64,000 nt of DNA from Pseudomonadota bacterium (lineage in GTDB: Bacteria > Pseudomonadota > Gammaproteobacteria > Burkholderiales > Casimicrobiaceae): NCBI GenBank assembly GCA_018241765.1, contig JAFEDD010000005.1, positions 37,647-101,646 on the forward strand, in the 5' to 3' direction. A model generated the notes under the pieces. It was not told where the DNA came from, searched no databases, and worked only from the letters and a program-made list of their open reading frames with translations. Of the stretch, positions 19,885 through 29,048 are shown piece by piece. Position 1 is the first letter of the stretch; every line of letters begins with the position of its first letter. The position numbers were made by a program, and so were the translations under genes.

Positions 19885-21534
19885 ATGTTGCGCCTCAGCG
19901 AACTCAAACTGCCGCTCGATCACGACGATGCGGCGTTGCCGGCGGCGATCTGCCGGCGCTTGGGCATCGGGCCCGAGGAATTGCTTGCCTTTCACATCGC
20001 GCGGCGCGGTTACGACGCGCGGCGCAAGAGCGACATTCAGCTGGTCTACACGATCGACGTCGAACTGCCGGCGGCGCGCGAGCGCGCGCTGCGCAAGCGC
20101 TTGCAGCGCGACGGGCGCACCGGCCCGACACCCGACACCCGCTATCGGCCGGTGGCCACCGGAGGTGCATTGCCGGCCGGGGCGACGCGTCCGCTGGTGG
20201 TCGGCTTCGGGCCCTGCGGCATGCTGGCCGCGCTGATCCTCGCGCAGGCGGGGTTGCGGCCGATCATCGTCGAGCGCGGCAAGGTGGTGCGCGAGCGCAC
20301 GCGCGACACCTGGGCGTTCTGGCGTCGGCGCGAACTCGACTGCGAATCGAACGTGCAGTTCGGCGAGGGCGGCGCCGGCACCTTCAGCGATGGCAAGCTC
20401 TACTCGCAGGTGCGCGACCCGCAGCACTACGGCCGCAAGGTGCTGGAGGAATTCGTGAAGGCGGGCGCGCCCGAGGAAATTCTCTACCTCAGCAAGCCGC
20501 ACATCGGCACCTTCCGGCTGGTGAAGATGGTGGAGCACATGCGCGCGAGCATCGAGGCGCTGGGTGGCGAATTCCGCTTCCGCCATCGGGTGGAGGATCT
20601 GCTGCTCGAGGCGAACCCCGAGGGGGATGCGCGCCGTTCGCGGCGCGTTCGCGGCGTCGTGTTTGCCGACGGGACGACGCTCGCGGCCGATCACGTCATC
20701 CTCGCCGTCGGTCACAGCGCGCGCGACACCTTCGCGATGCTCGCGCGCCGCGCCGTGCAGATGACGCCGAAGCCGTTTTCGGTGGGCTTTCGCATCGAGC
20801 ATCCGCAGAGCCTGATCGATCGCAGCCGCTTCGGTGAGCGCGGCGGTCACCCGCTGCTCGGCGCCGCCGACTACCGGCTGGTGCATCACGCGGGCAACGG
20901 CCGCGCCGTCTACAGCTTCTGCATGTGTCCGGGCGGCACCGTCGTCGCGGCCAGCTCGGAGGCGGGCGCCGTCGTCACCAACGGCATGAGCCAGTACTCG
21001 CGCGCCGAGCGCAACGCCAACTCGGCGATCGTCGTCGCCATCGATGCGGCCGACTATGCCGATGCCGACCACGGCGTGCTCGCCGGCATCGCCTTCCAGC
21101 GCCGATGGGAACGCCGCGCGTTCGAATTGGGCGGCGGCAACTACGACGCGCCGGCGCAGTTGCTCGGTGACTTTCTTGCGGGACGCCCGTCGACCGCCCT
21201 CGGCAGCGTCGCTCCGAGCTTCAGGCCCGGCGTGCGGCTGACCGATCTGTCGAGCGCGCTGCCCGCCGAAGTGATCGCCTCGCTGCGCGAAGCGCTGCCC
21301 GCGTTCGAGCGGCAGTTGCCCGGTTTCGCACTGCCCGACGCGCTGCTGACCGGTGTCGAGACGCGAACCAGTTCGCCGCTGCGTGTCGAGCGCGATGGCG
21401 ACGACTTGCAAAGCGTCAATATCGGCGGGCTCTATCCGGCGGGCGAGGGAGCGGGTTACGCCGGCGGCATCCTGTCGGCCGCGATCGACGGCATTCGCGT
21501 CGCCGAGGCGCTGGCGCGCGCCGTCGTGCGCTGA
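19885..21534 (+). CDS. FAD-dependent dehydrogenase of the COG2509 family
   Basis: This 549-aa protein belongs to the uncharacterised NAD(P)/FAD-dependent oxidoreductases of COG2509. An N-terminal ~90-aa adaptor domain ('GIGPEELLAFHIARRGYDAR') precedes an FAD-binding motif 'VVGFGPCGMLAALILAQAG' (about residue 104). Family blocks 'NVQFGEGGAGTFSDGKLYS', 'CPGGTVVAASSE' and a C-terminal 'GLYPAGEGAGYAGGI' complete the fold. No substrate is known for the family. The ATG at 19885 has GGAG 8 nt upstream. It starts 65 bp after repeat array 2 and is probably the first core gene beyond that element. Confidence 0.88.
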   Translation: MLRLSELKLPLDHDDAALPAAICRRLGIGPEELLAFHIARRGYDARRKSDIQLVYTIDVELPAARERALRKRLQRDGRTGPTPDTRYRPVATGGALPAGATRPLVVGFGPCGMLAALILAQAGLRPIIVERGKVVRERTRDTWAFWRRRELDCESNVQFGEGGAGTFSDGKLYSQVRDPQHYGRKVLEEFVKAGAPEEILYLSKPHIGTFRLVKMVEHMRASIEALGGEFRFRHRVEDLLLEANPEGDARRSRRVRGVVFADGTTLAADHVILAVGHSARDTFAMLARRAVQMTPKPFSVGFRIEHPQSLIDRSRFGERGGHPLLGAADYRLVHHAGNGRAVYSFCMCPGGTVVAASSEAGAVVTNGMSQYSRAERNANSAIVVAIDAADYADADHGVLAGIAFQRRWERRAFELGGGNYDAPAQLLGDFLAGRPSTALGSVAPSFRPGVRLTDLSSALPAEVIASLREALPAFERQLPGFALPDALLTGVETRTSSPLRVERDGDDLQSVNIGGLYPAGEGAGYAGGILSAAIDGIRVAEALARAVVR

Positions 21535-21586
21535 GCGGCCGTCGCGTGCAAGCGCGGTGCCGCGACGCCGAAGCGACTATGCTTCG

Positions 21587-22417
21587 ATGATGCCCGACGT
21601 CACTGCGCCCCCGTTCTCCCTCGTCATCATCGGTGACGAGATCCTCTCCGGCAAGCGCCAGGACAAGCACCTGCCGCGCGTCATCGAACTGCTCGCTGCG
21701 CGCGGGCTCGCGCTCGCCACCGCCGAGTACGTCGGCGACGACCGTCCGCGCATCGAGGCGGCGCTGCGGCGCGCGTTCGAGCGCTCGCGCGAGACCGGCG
21801 AGGTCGTCTTCGTGACCGGTGGCATCGGCGCGACGCCGGACGATCACACGCGGCAATGCGCTGCGGCGGCGCTCGGCGTGCCGCTCGCGCTGCACCCCGA
21901 GGCCGAGACGCTGATCCGCGAGCGCATGCGCAAGCTCGCGCAGGAGCAGGGCGTGCCCTATGAGCCCGATCGTGCCGACAACGTGCATCGGCTGAACATG
22001 GGCGTGTTCCCGCAAGGCGCCACGATCATCCCGAACCCGTACAACCAGATTCCCGGGTTTTCGGTGGGCGACGTGCATTTCATGCCGGGTTTTCCGGTCA
22101 TGGCCTGGCCGATGATCGAAGGGCTGCTCGACGGTCGCTACGCGCACCTGCATCGGCGCGATGCCTATGTCGAGCGCTCGGTCATCGTGTTCGGCGCGAT
22201 GGAGGCCGCGCTGACGCCGCTGATGGAAGCGGTGGAGCGCGATCATCCCGGCGTCAAGGTATTCAGCCTGCCCAGCGTCGATCATCCGCAGCACGGGCGT
22301 CACATCGACCTCGGCGTGAAGGGGGCGCCCGACGCCGTGGCACCGGCCTATGCGCAACTGCGCGAGGGGTTGACGGCGCTCGACGCCCGGCTCGGCCCGG
22401 AACTCACCCGCCCGTAG
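21587..22417 (+). CDS. CinA-like molybdopterin-binding-domain protein
   Basis: This 276-aa protein has only the MoCF-biosynthesis/CinA N-terminal fold: 'IIGDEILSGKRQDKHLP' at the start, 'FVTGGIGATPDDHTRQ' near residue 85, and 'NPYNQIPGF' with 'FMPGFPVMAWPM'. It lacks the C-terminal nicotinamide-nucleotide amidase domain of full CinA. Such short forms are common in betaproteobacteria and are usually annotated 'competence/damage-inducible protein A'. The activity is unproven. Two adjacent ATGs exist; TATGCT ends 6 nt before the second (21590), so a leaderless start at 21590 is possible. Confidence 0.85.
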   Translation: MMPDVTAPPFSLVIIGDEILSGKRQDKHLPRVIELLAARGLALATAEYVGDDRPRIEAALRRAFERSRETGEVVFVTGGIGATPDDHTRQCAAAALGVPLALHPEAETLIRERMRKLAQEQGVPYEPDRADNVHRLNMGVFPQGATIIPNPYNQIPGFSVGDVHFMPGFPVMAWPMIEGLLDGRYAHLHRRDAYVERSVIVFGAMEAALTPLMEAVERDHPGVKVFSLPSVDHPQHGRHIDLGVKGAPDAVAPAYAQLREGLTALDARLGPELTRP

Positions 22418-22460
22418 CGGCAGGCGCGTCACGCCGGTTGCGGCGGCGCGACGCGGGCGA

Positions 22461-24512
22461 TCAGTCGTCGATCTCGACCGCCTTGTATTTGCTCGCAAGG
22501 TCGTGCTGCACGGCGCCCGGTGCCTGCGCGTAGTGCGAAAACGCGACGCTGTAGGCGCCCTTGCCGCCGGTCAGCGATTTCAGCCGACCCTGATAGTTTT
22601 CGAGCTCCGCCAGCGGCGCCAGCGCGCTGATCGACACCGTGCCGGCGAGCCGCGTCTGCGTGCCCGTCACATGGCCGCGACGGCCGGCGAGGTCGCCGGT
22701 CAGATCCCCCATCGCGGCGTCCGGCGCCACCACTTCCACCGTCACCATCGGCTCCAGCAGAATCGGGCCGGACTTGCGGATCGCATCGATCATCGCCTTG
22801 CGGCCTGCGGTGACGAAGGCGATCTCCTTGCCGTCCACCGCGTGCGTCTTGCCGTCGTAGACGGTGACCCGGATGTCCTGCAGCGGAAAGCCCGCGATGA
22901 CGCCCGAGGCGAGCGCCTGCCGCACGCCGCGCTCCACGGCGGGCATGAACACGCTGGGGATGGCGCCGCCCTTGACGATATCGACGAACTCGAAGCCGCC
23001 GCCGCGCGGCAGCGGTTCGACCCGCAGCATCACCTCGCCGAACTGCCCGGCGCCACCGCTTTGCTTCTTGTGGCGGCAATGGCCCTCGGCATTGCCGGTG
23101 ATCGTCTCGCGATAGGCGATCTGCGGCGGGCTCGTCGCGAGCTCCAGCTTGTATTGCTGCTGCATGCGCGCGAGCTTCGAGCGCAGGTGCATTTCACCCA
23201 GGCCGCGGATGACCACCTCGTTGGTCGTCGGGTGCCGTTCGGTCTTGAACGACGGGTCTTCCAGTTCGAGCTTGTGCAGGATCTCGAACAGCCGCTGCTC
23301 GTCGCCCTTGCGCTTCGTCTCCACGGCGAGGCCCTGCATCGGCTGCGGAAATTCGAGCGCCTTGAGATGGATGTGATCCTCGTCGTGCGAGTCGTGCAGC
23401 ACGCTGTCGAACTCGATCTCCTCGACCTTCGCCACGGCCCCGATGTCGCCCGGCACGAGCTGCGGCACTTCGACGTAGTCCTTGCCGTGCAGTCGATAGA
23501 GATGCGCCACCTTGAAAGCGCGTTTGCCGCTGCCGACGAAGAGCTGCGAATCGCGGCGCACGGTGCCCTGGTGCACGCGGAACACGCCGAGCTTGCCCAT
23601 GAACGGGTCGACGATCACCTGAAACACATGCGCCAGCACGTGCTTCTCCGCATCCGGCTCTGCCGCGAAGGCTTCATGCGTCTGGCCCGGCTCGCCGCGA
23701 TAGAACGGCGGCGGGTTGCCCTCGGCCGGGTTCGGCGCCAGCCGGGCGATGGCGTCGAGCAGTTGCGGAATGCCGGCGCCGGTGCGCGCCGAGGTGAACA
23801 GGATCGGAATCAGATGCCCCGCGCGCAGCGCGCGCTCGAAGGGTTCGTGCAGCGCCTCGGGGCTCGGGTCGGCGCCATCTTCGAGATAGCGCGCCATCAA
23901 ATCCTCGTCTTCCTCGACGATCTGGTCGATCAACGCGCGGTGCGCCGCCGCGATCGAGGCGAAGTCGCTGTCGCCGCTGTCATGGCCGAGCAGCTCGACC
24001 ACCTGCTGCCCGTGTTGCGTGGGCAGATCGAGCAGCAGGCATTCGCGCCCGAAGCGCTCGCGGATTTCCGCCACCAGAGCCGGCAGATCGATGTTGTCGG
24101 CGTCGATCTTGTTGATGACGATCATGCGGCACAGGCCACGCTCGCCGGCCAGATGGAACATGCGTTCGGTGGCCAGCTCGATGCCGGTCTGCGCGTTGAT
24201 CACCACCAGTGCGCAGTCGACGGCGGCCAAGGCGCCGATGGCCTGCCCCATGAAGTCCGGGTAGCCCGGGGTGTCGATCAGGTGCACCTGCGCACCGCCC
24301 CACGAAAAGCTCGCCATCGCCGCCTGCAGCGAGTGGCCGAACTCTTTCTCCAGAGGGTCGAAGTCGAGTGCCGTGTTGCCGCGCTCGACGCTGCCGCGGC
24401 TGTTGATGGCGCCGCTGGCCGCGAGCAGGCTCTCGGCCAGCGTGGTCTTGCCGGCCGCACCGTGACCCACCAGGGCCACGGTGCGGATCGAACTGCTCGC
24501 TGAATGTGTCAT
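22461..24512 (-). CDS. fusA: Elongation factor G-like GTPase (second-type EF-G)
   Basis: This 683-aa translational GTPase has the EF-G domain order. Its G motifs are 'GHGAAGKTT' (G1), 'DTPGYPDF' (G3), 'NKID' (G4) and 'SART' (G5). The P-loop sequence and the 'GSVERGNTALDFDPLEKEFGHS' region fit the EF-G2/FusA-like paralogues rather than the canonical FusA of the str operon. It is not linked here to rpsL, rpsG or tuf, which supports paralogue status. Paralogues of this type have been implicated in ribosome recycling or slow translocation; the role here is inferred. The start at 24512 gives MTHSASSS; longer starts are unsupported. Confidence 0.88.
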   Translation of the reverse strand: MTHSASSSIRTVALVGHGAAGKTTLAESLLAASGAINSRGSVERGNTALDFDPLEKEFGHSLQAAMASFSWGGAQVHLIDTPGYPDFMGQAIGALAAVDCALVVINAQTGIELATERMFHLAGERGLCRMIVINKIDADNIDLPALVAEIRERFGRECLLLDLPTQHGQQVVELLGHDSGDSDFASIAAAHRALIDQIVEEDEDLMARYLEDGADPSPEALHEPFERALRAGHLIPILFTSARTGAGIPQLLDAIARLAPNPAEGNPPPFYRGEPGQTHEAFAAEPDAEKHVLAHVFQVIVDPFMGKLGVFRVHQGTVRRDSQLFVGSGKRAFKVAHLYRLHGKDYVEVPQLVPGDIGAVAKVEEIEFDSVLHDSHDEDHIHLKALEFPQPMQGLAVETKRKGDEQRLFEILHKLELEDPSFKTERHPTTNEVVIRGLGEMHLRSKLARMQQQYKLELATSPPQIAYRETITGNAEGHCRHKKQSGGAGQFGEVMLRVEPLPRGGGFEFVDIVKGGAIPSVFMPAVERGVRQALASGVIAGFPLQDIRVTVYDGKTHAVDGKEIAFVTAGRKAMIDAIRKSGPILLEPMVTVEVVAPDAAMGDLTGDLAGRRGHVTGTQTRLAGTVSISALAPLAELENYQGRLKSLTGGKGAYSVAFSHYAQAPGAVQHDLASKYKAVEIDD

Positions 24513-24671
24513 GACGATTCCCCGCTGTGCTCGACAACAGGCAATCGCTGGGCAAGTCCTCGCGGACGGTGACATGCGGAGACTTGCTCAGCGCCTCCCT
24601 CGACCCATTGTAAAGACAGTTTTTGTGATGCGACAGCCCCGCGCTCGCACGCGAGCGACGCCGCGCTTGCG

Positions 24672-24677
24672 TACAAT
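24672..24677 (+). promoter_or_regulatory. -10 element upstream of the riboswitch
   Basis: TACAAT would place the transcription start at about 24683, just before the riboswitch. No good -35 is visible at 17 bp; the stretch from 24513 to 24671 otherwise shows nothing. Confidence 0.4.
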
Positions 24678-24682
24678 GCGCG

Positions 24683-24870
24683 GGTCATTGGGGAGTAGCC
24701 GCCCGTGCGCGCCGTGTCATGGCGCTGGCAACGGGGCTCGCGTCAACACACTTGGCCGATCGGCCATGGCGCGTGCGATGCTCGCGGCGTTCGTCGCTCG
24801 CGGCATGTCTGGCAAGACCTTTGACTGCGAAGCCTCCGCACGCGCCGGGGAAGCCTCGCAGTCAATGGTT
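24683..24870 (+). ncRNA. yybP-ykoY-type (Mn2+) riboswitch leader
   Basis: The leader of the GDT1-family gene contains GGGGAGTAGC (24690-24699), the hallmark first conserved loop of the yybP-ykoY riboswitch. It also has GGCAAGACCT (24811-24820) and CCGGGGAAGCC (24845-24855), in the order expected. A perfect 10-bp stem TTGACTGCGA/TCGCAGTCAA (24821-24830 with 24856-24865) closes the 3' domain, and GGCCGATCGGCC (24754-24765) forms an inner helix. The class senses Mn2+ and commonly controls Mn2+ exporters, GDT1/UPF0016 genes included. A covariance-model search would settle it. Confidence 0.75.
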
Positions 24871-24897
24871 CAGCTTCCGGCGCCGGACATCGCTCGC

Positions 24898-25476
24898 ATG
24901 GAAGCCTTCCTCATCGCAACCGGCATCGTCGCGCTCGCCGAAATCGGCGACAAGACGCAGTTGCTCTCCTTCATCCTCGCCGCCAAATACCGCAAGCCGT
25001 GGCCGATCGTGCTCGGCATCCTGTTGGCGACACTCGTCAATCACGCCATTGCCGGCGCCGTTGGCGCGTGGCTGATGCGGCTGATCGGGCCGCAGGCGAT
25101 GCGCTGGATTCTCGGCCTGGGCTTCATGGCGATGGCCGCGTGGATGCTGGTGCCCGACAAGATCGACGAGGACGAGGCCGGAGCGGGCATCGGCGCGCGG
25201 CTCGGCGTGTTCGGCCTGACCGTGGTCGCGTTCTTTCTGGCCGAGATGGGCGACAAGACGCAGATCGCGACCGTCGCGCTGGCCGCGAAATTTCCCTCGC
25301 TCACCGCCGTCGTGCTCGGCACGACGGCGGGCATGATGCTCGCCAACGTACCGGCCGTGTTCATCGGCCACCGCCTCGCCGAGAAACTGCCGGTGCGTGC
25401 GGTGCACGTCGTCGCCGCGCTGATCTTTCTCGCGCTCGGGGTGCTGACGCTCGTCAGCGGCGGCGCGCTGGGGTAA
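24898..25476 (+). CDS. GDT1/TMEM165 (UPF0016) family Mn2+/Ca2+ exporter
   Basis: This 192-aa membrane protein has about six transmembrane segments. The two family signature motifs are 'EIGDKTQL' (about residue 15) and 'EMGDKTQI' (about residue 115), one per repeat, joined by an acidic loop 'DKIDEDEAG'. GDT1-family proteins move Mn2+ (and Ca2+) out of the cytosol, and bacterial members such as MneA protect against manganese stress. The upstream riboswitch fits that role. The ATG at 24898 was chosen because the first helix begins there; the longer open frame upstream is the riboswitch itself. Confidence 0.92.
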   Translation: MEAFLIATGIVALAEIGDKTQLLSFILAAKYRKPWPIVLGILLATLVNHAIAGAVGAWLMRLIGPQAMRWILGLGFMAMAAWMLVPDKIDEDEAGAGIGARLGVFGLTVVAFFLAEMGDKTQIATVALAAKFPSLTAVVLGTTAGMMLANVPAVFIGHRLAEKLPVRAVHVVAALIFLALGVLTLVSGGALG

Positions 25477-25480
25477 GGCG

Positions 25481-26233
25481 CTACACCGACATGCCGCCCG
25501 AGACTTCGATGACGGCGCCGTTGATGTAGCTTGCTTCGTCGCTGGCGAGGAAGGCGTAGACGTTGGCGATTTCCTCGGGGGTGCCGAGGCGGTGCAGCGG
25601 CACGCGGTGCTTCATCTCGTCGAGCACGTTGGCGGGGATGGTGTCCAGGATGTGGGTGGCGATGAAGCCCGGCGCCACGGCGTTGACGCGCACGCCCTTG
25701 GGCCCGAGTTCGCGGCTCCAGGTCTTGGTGAAGCCGATGACGCCGAACTTGCTGGCGGCGTAGTTGGTCTGGCCGAAGTTGCCGTAAATGCCGACGACGG
25801 AGGAGGCGTTGAGGATGACGCCGGCGCCCTGCGCGACCATCACGTCGGCCACCGCCTGCGAAGCGTGGAAGACGCCGCGCAGGTTGACGTCGATGACGCG
25901 GTCGAACTGTTCGAGCGTCATCTTTTGCAGGCGCGCGTCTTTCGTGATGCCGGCGTTGTTGACCAGCACGTCGATGCGGCCGAATTCGGCCTTGATCTGC
26001 GCGACCACGCGATCGATGCCGGCGCGGTCGGTCACGTCGAGCGCGTAGCCGACCGCCTTGGCACCGAGCGCTTGGCATTGCTGCGCTGCGGCGTCGACGG
26101 CCGCCTGCTGGAGGTCGCAGAGCACGACGATGGCGCCTTCGCGGGCGAATTTCAGGGCGGTGGCGAGGCCGATGCCTTGCGCGGCACCGGTGATCAGGGA
26201 GACTTTGCCAGCGAGGCGTTGCGCGGGATTCAT
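25481..26233 (-). CDS. Short-chain dehydrogenase/reductase, 3-oxoacyl-ACP (acetoacetyl-CoA) reductase-like
   Basis: This classical SDR has 250 aa. 'TGAAQGIG' binds the cofactor, 'NNAG' stabilises the sheet, and Ser/Tyr/Lys form the active site in 'NASSVVG' and 'YAASKFG'. 'PGFIATHI' and the C-terminal '[15 protein letters not shown]' are FabG-like. FabG-type enzymes use NADPH to reduce 3-oxoacyl thioesters in fatty-acid or polyhydroxyalkanoate synthesis. No other fatty-acid gene is adjacent, so the substrate is open. The start at 26233 gives [11 protein letters not shown]; the upstream extension is not typical. The gene converges on the GDT1-like gene with a 4-bp gap. Confidence 0.88.
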   Translation of the reverse strand: MNPAQRLAGKVSLITGAAQGIGLATALKFAREGAIVVLCDLQQAAVDAAAQQCQALGAKAVGYALDVTDRAGIDRVVAQIKAEFGRIDVLVNNAGITKDARLQKMTLEQFDRVIDVNLRGVFHASQAVADVMVAQGAGVILNASSVVGIYGNFGQTNYAASKFGVIGFTKTWSRELGPKGVRVNAVAPGFIATHILDTIPANVLDEMKHRVPLHRLGTPEEIANVYAFLASDEASYINGAVIEVSGGMSV

Positions 26234-26356
26234 GACGATGCGGGGTGCGGCGTGCGAGCGCCGGGATGCGAAAGACAATCGCGCAGTGTAGCGGGCGTGG
26301 CGTCGTTCTTGCTGCGGCGCATCAAAATCGCATCATCCGCGGCCGAATCCAGGCAA

Positions 26357-26474
26357 CAACTTTGACGTGAAAACCGCATCCATGACAGGCTTGGCGGCTG
26401 ATTTCGCGCAAAGTCGACAAATGCGGAAATCGAGCCGGAAGCCCGTCATGAATGCGGCTTTGCGCTCGAAGCTG
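26357..26474. repeat. Dispersed ~117-bp hairpin repeat, copy 3
   Basis: The left arm begins CAACTTTGA and contains GCATCCATGACAGGCTTGG. The right arm is GAAGCCCGTCATGAATGCGG and ends TCGAAGCTG. The core contains AAGTCGAC. It lies between the SDR start and the class V aminotransferase stop, and the 297-bp gap holds no other feature I can see. Confidence 0.8.
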
Positions 26475-26530
26475 ATGCCACGGTTTGCCGTGGCGGTGTC
26501 GCGCCACGGCCGTCGGCGCGGCGCGGACGG

Positions 26531-27697
26531 TCAGGCCGGCGCGTGCTCGGTCACGGCTGCGGTGGCGGTGATGCCGATGCGGTCGAGCGCGCGCACGAGC
26601 GGGGCGACGGTGCGCTCGACGTCGTGCCATTTGTCGAGCCCGAAGAGCCCGATGCGGAAGGTGGAGAAGTCGCTCCCTTCGTCGCATTGCAGCGGCACGC
26701 CGGCCGCCGTTTGCAGCCCCTCGGCGAGGAATTTCTTGCCCGATTGCAGGCCCGGATCGTCGGTGTAGCTGACCACCACGCCCGGCGCCTTGAAGCCTTG
26801 CGCGGCGACGCTCGGCAGGCCGCGGCCCTCGAACAGCGCCCGCACGCGCTCGCCGAGCGCGATCTGCTCGGCGCGCAGCCGCTCGAAGCCGTAGCGCTCG
26901 CTCTCCAGCATCACCTCGCGCATGTTCGCGAGTGCGTCGGTCGGCATCGTGGCGTGATAGGCGTGACCGCCCTTCTCGTAGGTCTCCATGATGCCGAGCC
27001 ACTTCTTCAGGTCGCAGGCGAAGCTCGTGCTGGTGGTGGCGTCGATCGCCGCGCGGGCTCGCTCGGAGAACATGACCATCGCGCAGCACGGCGGCCCGCT
27101 CCAGCCTTTCTGCGGCGCGCTGATCAGCACATCGACGCCGGTGGCCTGCATGTCGACCCACATCGCGCCGGAAGCGATGCAGTCGAGCACGAAGAGTCCG
27201 CCCGCCGCGTGCGTCGCCTCGGCGACCGCTCGCAGATAGTCGTCGGGCAGCATCAAGCCGGCGGCCGTCTCGACGTGCGGCGCGAAGACGATGTCGGGTT
27301 TGGCCGCGGCGATCGCGGCGCGGACTTCCTCGATGGGCGGTGGCGCGAACGGCGACTGGCGGCCTTCGCCCGTACGCCGCGCCTTCAGCACCGTCTCCTG
27401 CGCGGGGATGCGGCCCATTTCGAAGATCTGCGTCCAGCGGTAGCTGAACCAGCCGTTGCGGATCACGAGCACCTTTTTGCCGGTCGCAAACTGGCGGGCG
27501 ACGGCTTCCATGCCGAAGGTGCCGCTGCCGGGCACCAGGGCCACGGCGTGCGCCCGATAGACCGATTTCAGCACCCGCGAGATGTCCTTCATGACGCCCT
27601 GGAAGCGCTGCGACATGTGGTTCAACGCGCGGTCGGTGTAGACGACGGAAAACTCGAGCAGGCCATCGGGGTCGACGGTGTTCAGCAAGGCAGGCAT
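26531..27697 (-). CDS. Class V aminotransferase (alanine/serine-glyoxylate aminotransferase-like)
   Basis: This PLP enzyme of fold type I has 388 aa. The Schiff-base lysine sits in 'SAPQKGWSGPP' and the PLP-ring aspartate in 'VLDCIASGA'. 'PGSGTFGMEAVARQF' is the phosphate-binding segment. The sequence fits the alanine-glyoxylate/serine-glyoxylate aminotransferase branch, though many members have unknown amino donors. The ATG at 27697 has GGAG upstream on the minus strand. The flanks hold no obvious pathway partner. Confidence 0.88.
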   Translation of the reverse strand: MPALLNTVDPDGLLEFSVVYTDRALNHMSQRFQGVMKDISRVLKSVYRAHAVALVPGSGTFGMEAVARQFATGKKVLVIRNGWFSYRWTQIFEMGRIPAQETVLKARRTGEGRQSPFAPPPIEEVRAAIAAAKPDIVFAPHVETAAGLMLPDDYLRAVAEATHAAGGLFVLDCIASGAMWVDMQATGVDVLISAPQKGWSGPPCCAMVMFSERARAAIDATTSTSFACDLKKWLGIMETYEKGGHAYHATMPTDALANMREVMLESERYGFERLRAEQIALGERVRALFEGRGLPSVAAQGFKAPGVVVSYTDDPGLQSGKKFLAEGLQTAAGVPLQCDEGSDFSTFRIGLFGLDKWHDVERTVAPLVRALDRIGITATAAVTEHAPA

Positions 27698-27765
27698 GGG
27701 CGTCTCCGGCTCAGTGGACGAGGAAGAGGGAAAGCCTCACCATACCACGGCGCACGGCGCGGCGC

Positions 27766-28950
27766 TCACTCGCGCCACACCACGGCATCGTCGACGGCAT
27801 AGAGGCGGCAGGGCGCGCCGGCGTACTCGGCGCAGCGCTCGAGGGTGCGCGCCATCGCATCCGTGCCGGTGCGATAGGCCCACTCGCCCTTGGGCCCGAT
27901 GGCGAAGGCGCGCGGCACATCGGCGGCGAGAAACGCGCGGTAGCCCTTCTCGCGCACCTCGGGCTTGACCCGAGGCACCCGGCTCGGATCATCGATCGCG
28001 GCCCAGCCGCTCGCGGCGGGGGCGCCGACGCTGTGCGGGGCCTTGACGCCGAGACCGTCGAGGAAACGATCGAGCACCGGGCGCCACAGCGCCATGCCTC
28101 GCGCGAGCAGGCGGTGACCCTCGTCCCCGACCGGCGGGAAGCCGACGAATTCTCCCTTGCCGCCCGCCTCGGTGTAGGCCGCGAACCATCGCCGCGGCAG
28201 CGCGTCCCCCCAGTAGCCATCGTTTTCGGCGTAGAGCCAGAGCGTCGGCGTGGCGCCGGCATTGGCGCGACCGGCGGCGGCGAAGACATCGGACATGCGC
28301 CCCGGCGAGCAAGGGTTGCCGCGACGACTGGCCGGGTCGCCGCCGCCACCGCCGGCGAAGTTGATGCCGGCGATGACGCCCGCGTGCCGCGCCGCCATCG
28401 TCACGATGGTGGTGAAGCCGCCCATCGACTGCCCCATGACGATGATGCGCTTCGGGTCGACCCACGGCTGGCGCTGCGCGAAGTCGATGGCGGCGAGCGA
28501 TTGCACGGTCACGGCGCGCGCGGCGACGTCGTATTGCCGCTCTTGGCAGCGCCCCGAATCTTCGGGGTCGGGCGTGAGTCCGGCGTCGCCATAGCCGATC
28601 CGCGTCGGCACGAACACCGCGAAGCCGCGCCGCGTCCAGTAGCGCACGACGTCGAGGTAGCGAAAGCGCGGCGTCTCGGCGCGATTGGTCGGTGAGCGCC
28701 CGTGGTGCATGATGACCGCCGGGAACGGCCCGTCGCCATCGGGCCGGAACTGCGTGATGATCATCTCGCCACGGTGCGCGTCGCCGTAGAGCGGCTGCAC
28801 GGTGACCGGCACGCGATCGACGCGCTCGTGCAGTTCGCTCGCGAGCGGCGCGGCCTCGGCCGCCGCCACCGGCCGCGCGGGCCCGGCGAGAGCGAAGAGG
28901 ATGAGCACGAGTGCAGCCAGTACGGAGGGTGACGGAGCGGAGTGCGACAT
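27766..28950 (-). CDS. Exported alpha/beta hydrolase (dienelactone-hydrolase/PET-hydrolase-like)
   Basis: This 394-aa protein has a cleavable signal peptide (hydrophobic 9-27, ending at VAAAEA), so it acts in the periplasm or outside. The catalytic triad is readable: nucleophile Ser in 'GQSMGG', Asp in 'LYAENDGYWGD', and His in 'GDEGHRLL'. 'MHHGRSPTN' forms the oxyanion loop. The C-terminal ~110 residues after the hydrolase core ('YRAFLAADVPRAFAIGPKGEWAY') form a separate small domain found in some secreted hydrolases. The substrate is unknown; ester hydrolysis is likely. Confidence 0.85.
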   Translation of the reverse strand: MSHSAPSPSVLAALVLILFALAGPARPVAAAEAAPLASELHERVDRVPVTVQPLYGDAHRGEMIITQFRPDGDGPFPAVIMHHGRSPTNRAETPRFRYLDVVRYWTRRGFAVFVPTRIGYGDAGLTPDPEDSGRCQERQYDVAARAVTVQSLAAIDFAQRQPWVDPKRIIVMGQSMGGFTTIVTMAARHAGVIAGINFAGGGGGDPASRRGNPCSPGRMSDVFAAAGRANAGATPTLWLYAENDGYWGDALPRRWFAAYTEAGGKGEFVGFPPVGDEGHRLLARGMALWRPVLDRFLDGLGVKAPHSVGAPAASGWAAIDDPSRVPRVKPEVREKGYRAFLAADVPRAFAIGPKGEWAYRTGTDAMARTLERCAEYAGAPCRLYAVDDAVVWRE

Positions 28951-29048
28951 GGTGATGAGGGGGCTGGAAGAGAACAGCGCAGTGCACCGCGCACCGCGCG
29001 GGCGGGGTTGGTTATCCTACCGGAACCCTCGTCCCGCCGGTGCCCGCC

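Noticed and set aside
17997-19907. 636-codon minus-strand ORF over array 2
   Set aside because: It has the same cause as the array 1 ORF. Its start would lie inside the flavoprotein gene and no ribosome-binding site is seen. The coding idea is kept only as a test in the findings.
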